Source: an uncultured bacterium
Lineage (GTDB): Bacteria > Actinomycetota > Coriobacteriia > Coriobacteriales > Coriobacteriaceae
Assembly (NCBI GenBank): GCA_905215445.1
Contig: CAJMPZ010000005.1
Location: 1-58,807, forward strand
Length of the DNA: 58,807 nucleotides
Direction of reading: 5' to 3'
Positions 53,401 through 58,807 of the stretch are shown here, piece after piece (positions within the stretch are counted from its first letter, which is position 1; each line of letters opens with the position of its first letter). Below the pieces are notes generated by a model that was not told the DNA's origin, made no database searches, and saw only the letters and a list, made by a program, of their open reading frames with translations. The position numbers and the translations under genes are program-made.

Positions 53401-54808
53401 CGAGACCGCAGACGGTTGCGGCTGCGCATCGTACGCCGTGATCGGCCAGTCCATTGCGGGCTGGGGCGTTATGCCACCAGACGCCACGGTGCCCCATGCG
53501 GTGCCGTGGCCACAACATTCGGGCTTTTTGGCCACCGTCAACGAGCAGCTGCAGCATATTACTTGGACGCGAGGCGCATCGGCATTTGCAACGCAGCCCG
53601 TGGGTGCCGCAGGCTGTGGCCCGGCATCGTTTAGCGTAAGCAACAACGGCAGGTGCGCGCTCTATGTAGAGAACACCGATGGCAAGGTGGGGCAAACCTA
53701 CGACGAAGAAGGCAACCCGGTAGCAGTAATGGGCAAGCACTTCCGCATCTTCGCCAGCACCTTGGCAGGCGATCTGTTCACGGAGCCGTTCGTGATGTGC
53801 GAGCTGGACCATCCCGTCGATCAGATAACGACATTTTTGACGTCGGGAGGCATGCTCTCCGCGCTCGCCACGCACATTGTGAGCGCGGAGAAGAGCGAGG
53901 CAGAGCTGCACGGCATCGAAGTGCCTCTGGTGGCGTGTGCCACTCCGACGGGCGCGGTCGCTACCTCGGGCGCGGTGGTGCCCGGAGCAGCAGGCGAATC
54001 CTTCATGGTCACGGTGCGAAACGACGGCAACACTTTGCTGACTGCCGGCACAATCGATCTGTACCGAGAGGGCTCCAGCCAGCCGTTCTCCAGCGCATCC
54101 ATCGGATTCGGAGCGAACGCACGCATGGCTTCGATCTACGATCCAGAGCTTGCCGAAGACGCTTCGGCCAACGACATGGCACACGTAAAGTACGCGCTCG
54201 AGACGCTGGGCGCACGTTTTGCAACGCACCCGCTGGTAGCCGACAACGGCAACGCCGTGCTGGCACCGGGTTGCACGGCACAGTTCCGCATGAGCTTCGC
54301 CATCCCCGAGAGTTGGAGCGACGAAGTGGGCAAACGCGTCACGCTGTATGCGAAGGCGCGTAATCTGGTGGCGCTCGATCCCGTAACGCTCGAGGAGATC
54401 CGACCGGGCGCAAACTCGGCGCTGAGTGCCGTTCTGCACGAGCTTCATGTGCCCGACGCGGCATGCGAACGCTCAGAAGTTCAGGTCGGCGTATGCGACA
54501 GCGCGGATACGACAGGACTTCACGACGCCCCGATGACAGCAGACGGCGATGGTAGCTCGAGTGGCGGCGGTACTGACGAGGGCGGCGGCTCCGGCGGAAG
54601 CAGCTCCGGCAGTGGCAAGGACCACGGCAATAACAAGCGCTCCGGAAAAGCGGGCGCGCTTGCGGGCACGGGCGACAGCAACGTCCCCCTAACCGCAGCC
54701 GCAGCAGCGCTCGCCGCAGTTGGTGCCGGCCTTGTCGCCTACAGCGCCCGCCGCACGGCGCTCGAAAAAGACACCGCCAATGAGGACAATTCGGATAGGC
54801 CTCGCTAG
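50441..54808 (+). CDS. Large Tat-signal, LAGTG-anchored surface protein
   Basis: Start at the ATG after GGGAG, giving 1455 residues. The N-terminus DRRSLLVAGASSLASIML is a twin-arginine signal. Residues about 60-140 resemble an SpaA/carboxypeptidase-regulatory-like beta domain; later regions contain repeated WSAPTPVDF-like strands typical of beta-propeller or adhesin folds. Near the C-terminus is a Ser/Gly linker (about 1365-1395), a sortase-type LAGTG motif (1407-1411), a hydrophobic helix (about 1415-1438), and an unusually long 20-residue charged tail. It is probably folded before export and anchored to the wall. Function unknown; adhesion or polymer binding is plausible. Confidence 0.75.
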   Translation: MLDRRSLLVAGASSLASIMLPRVPGSENAFLLPFAPTAAYADEEDPFKVLVLSRTMFGVVVVDVANKNTPIAGAQVTLTSRYAVGKQLTATTDDEGTAIFEVAPLSEDYVDEATLLDAYDFNGGISISMAGYRDVEIPLARIQGGTAITAPTRPLSDGEPYFRQLTFDEWDIQYADATFMALPKDDAANDQPDTHAFIVQAHLPQGGQATLHINKVMPATGSSPETVTQIGQIKASASGADNLATFTLEDKFLDAASGLLEEGCKLRFVLDYQGKTYTLSSPMAVVTAPAAKAESGSTTIVPTTMDQEVTPFDFPAAFPGIGGNKFTCWIPTFPILFDFSFAGYVLFGGGYKPASYMNDSGNPDPEYWKKSPRESGAKQANRYLDEMEGKWNQYKSMSAGSGTDPRNTKLLRHHCTPLFTMDIATQLYGSLAYDWVGKTWGDNNDPAYGNIKALFQVRTDLNWTEQFTLGPVPFFLNVNPWVLAKLALAVGAHTHGSGAAFFKNISLDYSNTSGSFTIQIGLAVTFGAGIAGVASSAVRGAASLTLFIGYEKADGHQLPRLRVGADVDVDVILQFVMFKWTTKAWSGSWPTLIDSWNMSVNNGDQYVLQRSELALGGNTPYTLDACFGSAGNAEAGGVPQFIASATIVTNAELLARAEVKATAVNAAPVVRDWDQAATRIELEADSESEDTGQIEHFVHALVENDENAAPMYEYTYIGQSTNAVADPNANSAGVSEDERGGIKPSSDNVLFSGVLSEAHMKLTMIAGVECLFRIASVRYGDNGRSRLVVHTKANGTWSAPTPVDFPLGFGEGDVERDGIFDYDFDVVEYTDGRGNQDAYVLLVSGERPAGDNTLFDTASTAGILSVVRLRISNDEIRVVSHTSWRSISRGRLQEDGYHCLQCPRITVGKTLIDGRLSGAYLHRRGTTAEKALGSEAEVALECFTLWSDDLGDSLTFRQVLRFPQAPSSIELSEPENINGKMVVPVAYETADGCGCASYAVIGQSIAGWGVMPPDATVPHAVPWPQHSGFLATVNEQLQHITWTRGASAFATQPVGAAGCGPASFSVSNNGRCALYVENTDGKVGQTYDEEGNPVAVMGKHFRIFASTLAGDLFTEPFVMCELDHPVDQITTFLTSGGMLSALATHIVSAEKSEAELHGIEVPLVACATPTGAVATSGAVVPGAAGESFMVTVRNDGNTLLTAGTIDLYREGSSQPFSSASIGFGANARMASIYDPELAEDASANDMAHVKYALETLGARFATHPLVADNGNAVLAPGCTAQFRMSFAIPESWSDEVGKRVTLYAKARNLVALDPVTLEEIRPGANSALSAVLHELHVPDAACERSEVQVGVCDSADTTGLHDAPMTADGDGSSSGGGTDEGGGSGGSSSGSGKDHGNNKRSGKAGALAGTGDSNVPLTAAAAALAAVGAGLVAYSARRTALEKDTANEDNSDRPR

Positions 54809-54858
54809 CTCCTAGTTACTTTTGTGAGAGGCGCCGACTCGGCTCATCGAACATCAAA

Positions 54859-54893
54859 ATGGGCTGGTTCTGAATACCCAGAGCCAGCCCATT
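54859..54893 (-). terminator. Terminator-like hairpin of the XRE/membrane-protein pair
   Basis: AATGGGCTGG pairs with CCAGCCCATT around 15 bases, followed on the minus strand by TTTTGAT. It lies just after the stop of the 54899-55483 gene and may also serve the surface-protein gene. Confidence 0.65.
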
Positions 54894-54898
54894 GCGCA

Positions 54899-55483
54899 TT
54901 AAATGTCGTCTGAGGAGTCGAGTTCTGCCTCGAGCTTGGCACGGCGTCTTTTCGCCGTGAAAAACGTTGCGCACAGGACAGCAAACGTGGCCGCGAAAAT
55001 CGTCGCACCGCAGAACACGCCCGTGACCAGGTTCGCCAACCAAAAGACGCTTTCGAGCGGTACGATCTGCGCCTCAGCGATACAGCGCATTGCGGCAATA
55101 ACAAGCGCGAACGCGGCGCCGCTAAGACCGCTGACAAGCAGGAAATATCCAACAGGAAGATGCTCGGTTTGCCCAAAACGATTGGTATCGACATAGCCCT
55201 TCCGCGTTTGCAGTCCTGCGCAAATCAACATCACGAGAACGAGCCACAAATACATGGCTGCCTCGAACGGCGTTGCAAAGCCATGCGGCATTTCACTAGC
55301 GTCGCTGTGAACCCACGCAACCTGTCGAGCTATAAACTGGTAGAAAAAGATCATCAACATGCCAAACGAAAGCAGCACGAAGCCAATCTTGTAGATCTTC
55401 GCGTTCTCAGCCTCCAGGCGTTCATCCTTTGGGCCGGCATATTCACGCCACTTTTGCACGATTTTCAGATCTTCATATTTCAT
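54899..55483 (-). CDS. Membrane protein of the DUF6773-like type
   Basis: The 194-residue product starts MKYEDLKIVQKWREYAGPKDERLEAENAKIYKIGF, a charged N-terminus like DUF6773 proteins (family match is tentative), followed by four helices (about 32-50, 73-90, 110-130 and 150-172) and a basic tail. GGAGT precedes the ATG. It follows a small XRE regulator by nine bases, an arrangement seen for Gram-positive XRE/membrane pairs where the regulator controls the membrane partner. Role unknown. Confidence 0.7.
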   Translation of the reverse strand: MKYEDLKIVQKWREYAGPKDERLEAENAKIYKIGFVLLSFGMLMIFFYQFIARQVAWVHSDASEMPHGFATPFEAAMYLWLVLVMLICAGLQTRKGYVDTNRFGQTEHLPVGYFLLVSGLSGAAFALVIAAMRCIAEAQIVPLESVFWLANLVTGVFCGATIFAATFAVLCATFFTAKRRRAKLEAELDSSDDI

Positions 55484-55492
55484 AGTGAACTC

Positions 55493-55723
55493 CTAAAGAG
55501 CATTAGGGTCGGCGTCGGTTTCGTCTTCCCAAAACAAGTCGTTCAACGTAACGCGCAGCGCCTTACAGATTGCCACGCACAAATTGAGCGTGGGGTTGTA
55601 GCCGCCCGCCTCGATAAGGCCGATGGTTTGGCGCGTAACGCCCACGGCTTGGGCTAAGTCAGCTTGCGAAAGGCCAGCCGCCGCGCGTGCCGCCTTCATG
55701 CGTAGGTTCTTTTTGCCCGGCAT
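55493..55723 (-). CDS. Small XRE family regulator
   Basis: From the ATG after AAAGGA the product is 76 residues: MPGKKNLRMKAARAAAGL, then SQADLAQAVGVTRQTIGLIE as the helix-turn-helix (about 19-40), and a short LFWED tail. It is a minimal Cro/C1-type DNA-binding protein. Its promoter carries flanking TGACAGATAT words, suggesting autoregulation. Confidence 0.9.
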   Translation of the reverse strand: MPGKKNLRMKAARAAAGLSQADLAQAVGVTRQTIGLIEAGGYNPTLNLCVAICKALRVTLNDLFWEDETDADPNAL

Positions 55724-55744
55724 GGAGTTCCTTTCGTAGTAATG

Positions 55745-55813
55745 GACAGATATCCGTTGCAACATGACAGAAATATATTGCATCCTTCACAAGATGTCAA
55801 CTATATCTGTCAT
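55745..55813 (-). promoter_or_regulatory. Consensus promoter with flanking operator repeats
   Basis: On the minus strand TTGACA (complement of 55795-55800) and TATATT (complement of 55772-55777) are exactly 17 bases apart. TGACAGATAT-like words occur at 55803-55813, 55764-55778 and 55745-55753 in alternating orientation, bracketing the promoter, as expected for the XRE repressor. Confidence 0.75.
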
Positions 55814-55993
55814 TATGGAAACCATGTTCGCCATCGCCATGTGGACATAACAATTTCGATTCGCTATTCAATCTTACTCGGACAAAACCGAGTCGGGAGG
55901 ACCCGAGTAAGTGGAACTTATCAGCATGGCCAACGCGCACGCCAATAACCGGATTTGCCGGAACCATGCGTGCCCCATCGTTTAATAGCTCCG

Positions 55994-56554
55994 TTATTGT
56001 TCGATGATCTTCTTGACGACCGCGGGAACGCCTGCCGCCACCACGTTGTCCGGAAGGTCTTCCGTCACGACGCTGCCCGCGGCAATTACGCAACCGCTGC
56101 CGATGGTAACCCCCTGCAACACGGATACGTTCGCGCCAAACCAGCAGTTATCGCCTACAACAATAGGCAGAGCCTTCTCGAGACCCAAGTTGCGGTCCTT
56201 TGCCTTTAGGGGGTGCGAAGCGGTGTAGAAGCCGCAAAACGGCCCGATAAACACGTTGCCACCAAAGGTGATAGAGCCGCCGTCCATAAAGTAGCAGCCA
56301 TGGTTTACAAAGCAGCCCTCACCAAAGCTCGTCTTGCTCCCGTAGTCAAAGTAGGCAGGCGAAAGGACCGTCAGCCCTTGCGGAAGATCGGTATCGAGCA
56401 AGGATTTCAAAGCGTCAAGCTGCGCGTCGCTTCCGGGTTTTGCCATATTAAAGTCATAGCAGAGCGCCTCCGCCTTTGCGCGTTGCGCCAGGAGCTCCTC
56501 GTCAAAGTTGGCATCATGCCACTCCCCGCGCTCCATCTTCTCTTTCTCAGTCAT
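55994..56554 (-). CDS. Sugar O-acetyltransferase (maltose/galactoside type)
   Basis: The 186-residue protein has the N-terminal helical Mac domain (about 1-60) and a left-handed beta-helix of hexapeptide repeats (about 65-175) with catalytic His114 in FYTASHPL, VVGDNCWFGANVSVLQGVTIGSGCVIAAGSVV and a DLPDNVVAAGVPA turn. It transfers acetyl from acetyl-CoA to a sugar. GAGGGGG precedes the ATG. About 440 bases separate it from the XRE operon promoter. Confidence 0.92.
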   Translation of the reverse strand: MTEKEKMERGEWHDANFDEELLAQRAKAEALCYDFNMAKPGSDAQLDALKSLLDTDLPQGLTVLSPAYFDYGSKTSFGEGCFVNHGCYFMDGGSITFGGNVFIGPFCGFYTASHPLKAKDRNLGLEKALPIVVGDNCWFGANVSVLQGVTIGSGCVIAAGSVVTEDLPDNVVAAGVPAVVKKIIEQ

Positions 56555-56705
56555 TGCGCCCCCTCAAACAACATGCAGTCTTGATGCGGCAATTCTACCA
56601 GCCGATAAGCCACGGTTTTAACACGAGCACCACGCCGCGCAGGGAATGACCGCAGAAGCTAAAGGTCACCGACTCCGAACGCGCGTTCGATGGAATTCGT
56701 GTTAG

Positions 56706-56734
56706 TTGGAATCGTCCGAGGCCTGGGCTATGCT
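56706..56734 (+). promoter_or_regulatory. Promoter of the GyrB-like gene
   Basis: TTGGAA and TATGCT are 17 bases apart, giving a start about 45 bases before the ATG at 56789. AAAGGAG lies 17 bases before that ATG, longer than usual. Confidence 0.5.
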
Positions 56735-56788
56735 ACCTTGACTATCTATATGACTACAACGCAGCAAAGGAGCATCGAGAGAGCGAGC

Positions 56789-58786
56789 ATGGCAAAAAAC
56801 ACCGCAAACTATGGTAACGACAGTATTCGTCAGCTCAAGGACGAGGAGCGCGTACGCCTGCGCCCCGCCGTTATCTTTGGCTCGGACGGACTCGACGGCT
56901 GCGCGCATGCCGCCTTCGAGATCCTGTCCAACGCCGTTGACGAGGCGCGCCAGGGCTACGGCAAGCTCATCACCCTTACCGCCTTTCGCGATGGTTCCAT
57001 TCAGGTAGAGGACAACGGCCGCGGCTGCCCGCTCGACTGGAACCCCTCCGAGAAGCGCTTTAACTGGGAGCTCGTCTTTTGCGAGCTCTACGCAGGTGGC
57101 AAATACAACAACAACCAGGGCGGCGACTACGACTTCTCGCTCGGTACCAACGGCCTGGGCTCGTGCGCGACCCAGTACGCATCCGAGTACATGGACGTCA
57201 CGGTTTGGCGCGACGGCAACAAGTACTCCCTGCACTTTAAGAAAGGCAAGGTCGTTGGCGCCAAAAAGAAAGCGCTTGAGATCGAGCCCAGCGACGAGGA
57301 CCGCACCGGCACCACCATCAAGTGGCGCCCCGATCTTGAGGTCTTTACCTCGATCAGCATTCCCCACGACTGGTATCGCGAGACCATGCGCCGCCAGGCC
57401 GTGGTCAACGCCAACGTGACCTTCCGCCTGCGCATTGAGGGCGACGATGGCGAGTTTTCCGAAGAGGATTTTTGCTATCCCAAGGGCATCGAGGACTACG
57501 TGCTCGAGAAGGTCGGTACCGACTACCTTACCGAGCCCTTCTTTATCGAGGCTGACCGTCGCGGTCGCGACCGCGAGGACCTGCCCGATTACAACGTCAA
57601 GATCACCGCGTGCATGTGCTTCTCGCGCACCTTCATGATGCAGGAGTACTACCACAACTCGTCATGGCTCGAGAACGGCGGTTCGCCCGAAAAGGCCGCC
57701 CGTAGTGCTCTGACCAGCGCCATCGATGCCTACATCAAGCAACAGGGCAAGTACAACAAAAACGAGAGCGGCATTAAGTGGCAGGACGTCCAGGACTGTC
57801 TGGTGCTGGTGACCAACTGCTTCTCCACCCAGACGTCCTACGAAAACCAGACTAAGAAGGCCATCAATAACCGCTTTATCCAGCAGGCGATGACGGCATT
57901 CTTTAAGGAGCGCCTCTCGACCTATCTGATCGAGAACAAAGACGCCGCCAACAAGATCATGGAGCAGGTGCTCATCAACAAGCGCTCGCGCGAGAACGCC
58001 GAGAAGACGCGCCAGAGCATCAAGACCAATCTGCAGCAGAAGACCGACATGGCCAACCGCGTGCAGAAGTTCATCGACTGCCGCTCCAAGGACAAGAGCC
58101 GTCGCGAGATCTACATCGTAGAGGGCGACTCGGCAGCAGGCGCCATCCGCACCTCGCGCGATGCCGAGTTCCAGGGTGTTATGCCCGTCCGAGGCAAGAT
58201 CCTCAACTGTCTGAAAGAGGACTACCCGCGCATCTTTAAGTCCGACATCATCATGGACCTCATGCGCGTGCTGGGCTGCGGTGTGGAGATCAAGGACAAG
58301 CGCATCAAGAACCTTGGCGCCTTTGACCTGGACAACCTCAACTGGAACAAGGTCATCATCTGTACGGACGCCGACGTCGACGGTTATCACATCCGCACGC
58401 TTGTGCTCACCATGCTCTATCGCCTGGTGCCCACGCTTATCGACGAGGGCTACGTGTATATCGCCGAGTCGCCGCTCTACGAGATCAACTGCAAAGAGAA
58501 GACCTACTTTGCCTACACCGAGCTCGAGAAGAACGGCATCCTCAAGGAGATTGGCGACCAGAAGTGCTCGATCAACCGCTCCAAGGGTCTTGGTGAGAAC
58601 GATCCGGACATGATGTGGCTCACCACCATGAACCCCGAGACGCGCCGCCTGATCAAGGTAGAACCCGAGGACGTCACCAAGATGGAGACCATGTTCAACC
58701 TGTTGCTGGGCAACGACGAGACGGGCCGCAAGCGTCACATCTCCGAGCACGGCAAGGAATACCTGGACCAGCTGGACCTGCAGTAG
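56789..58786 (+). CDS. GyrB/ParE-like type IIA topoisomerase B subunit
   Basis: The 665-residue protein starts MAKNTANYGNDSIRQLKDEE. Its GHKL ATPase has the N-box EILSNAVDEAR (Glu44, Asn48, Asp51), DNGRGCP (75-81) and a divergent GTNGLGSCATQYAS in place of the usual GLHGVGxxVVNALS. The Toprim domain has YIVEGDSAAGA and the metal site CTDADVDGYHIRTL, followed by RSKGLGE. This is a second gyrase-type B subunit found in some Actinomycetota and Clostridia; an A-subunit partner is expected just downstream, outside the window. It introduces or removes DNA supercoils or decatenates. Confidence 0.9.
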   Translation: MAKNTANYGNDSIRQLKDEERVRLRPAVIFGSDGLDGCAHAAFEILSNAVDEARQGYGKLITLTAFRDGSIQVEDNGRGCPLDWNPSEKRFNWELVFCELYAGGKYNNNQGGDYDFSLGTNGLGSCATQYASEYMDVTVWRDGNKYSLHFKKGKVVGAKKKALEIEPSDEDRTGTTIKWRPDLEVFTSISIPHDWYRETMRRQAVVNANVTFRLRIEGDDGEFSEEDFCYPKGIEDYVLEKVGTDYLTEPFFIEADRRGRDREDLPDYNVKITACMCFSRTFMMQEYYHNSSWLENGGSPEKAARSALTSAIDAYIKQQGKYNKNESGIKWQDVQDCLVLVTNCFSTQTSYENQTKKAINNRFIQQAMTAFFKERLSTYLIENKDAANKIMEQVLINKRSRENAEKTRQSIKTNLQQKTDMANRVQKFIDCRSKDKSRREIYIVEGDSAAGAIRTSRDAEFQGVMPVRGKILNCLKEDYPRIFKSDIIMDLMRVLGCGVEIKDKRIKNLGAFDLDNLNWNKVIICTDADVDGYHIRTLVLTMLYRLVPTLIDEGYVYIAESPLYEINCKEKTYFAYTELEKNGILKEIGDQKCSINRSKGLGENDPDMMWLTTMNPETRRLIKVEPEDVTKMETMFNLLLGNDETGRKRHISEHGKEYLDQLDLQ

Positions 58787-58807
58787 CAGCAAATCGATAA
58801 CGACGGC

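Overview
The window looks like a chromosomal segment of a Collinsella-like Coriobacteriia (Actinomycetota). This is inferred from the GC-rich, strongly codon-biased genes, the family content (CD1871A-type CXXC protein with a 4Fe-4S membrane protein, PatB-type lyase, second GyrB-like topoisomerase subunit, chromosomal Tet(M)-like GTPase) and intergenic space crowded with palindromic repeats. No rRNA, tRNA or CRISPR array was seen.

Layout. 1-4000: an AT-richer cassette on the minus strand (FxLYD lipoprotein, DUF4230 protein, two unknown proteins and a serine recombinase) bracketed by matching 14-bp direct repeats. 4072-13532: mostly minus-strand genes for nucleic-acid and ribosome work (UvrA paralogue without a UvrB-binding domain, AAA ATPase, Tet(M)-like GTPase, GNAT, RsmJ, RlmA-type methyltransferase) plus small membrane and zinc-ribbon proteins. 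13724-21108: MATE and EamA transporters with a LysR regulator, uracil-DNA glycosylase, SDR, a YhhQ-type transporter and release factor 3. 21247-21553: an ordered array of alternating inverted 15-bp repeats on a 40-bp register. 21601-26172: GntR-regulated ABC transporter, ClC channel, LOG protein, potassium channel. 26468-33216: BvgS-like hybrid kinase, PNPOx-like protein, PatB lyase, TrmO, an HTH/zinc-ribbon/TipAS fusion, glutaredoxin. 33545-35156: a zinc macrodomain plus class M sirtuin pair (reversible protein ADP-ribosylation) between two 70-bp palindromic repeats. 35281-43857: tRNA dihydrouridine synthase, membrane proteins, a giant ABC/FtsX protein, CoA-disulfide-reductase-like oxidoreductase and a half rhodanese. 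43929-47886: a redox operon (CD1871A-type protein, 4Fe-4S membrane protein, TlpA lipoprotein) divergent from an OmpR/histidine-kinase pair. 48003-58786: a GMP synthetase ATP-PPase subunit without amidotransferase, a LuxR-type regulator beside a 1455-residue Tat-signal, LAGTG-anchored surface protein, an XRE/membrane-protein pair, a sugar acetyltransferase and the GyrB-like subunit.

The most unusual non-coding content is the repeat landscape: the 21.2-21.6 kb array, a 29-bp REP-like palindrome found at least nine times almost always at gene 3' ends (twice overlapping the stop codon), a composite hairpin+REP element in two copies, a 186-bp MITE-like perfect-ended palindrome, a mosaic GAACGTCCC family, and a 70-bp terminator-like repeat flanking the sirtuin operon. 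Several gene remnants (HxlR, LysR-like, rhodanese, possible HAD) sit among these repeats, suggesting that decayed genes are being replaced by repeat-rich spacers. All functional calls were made by reading motifs; no database search was run.
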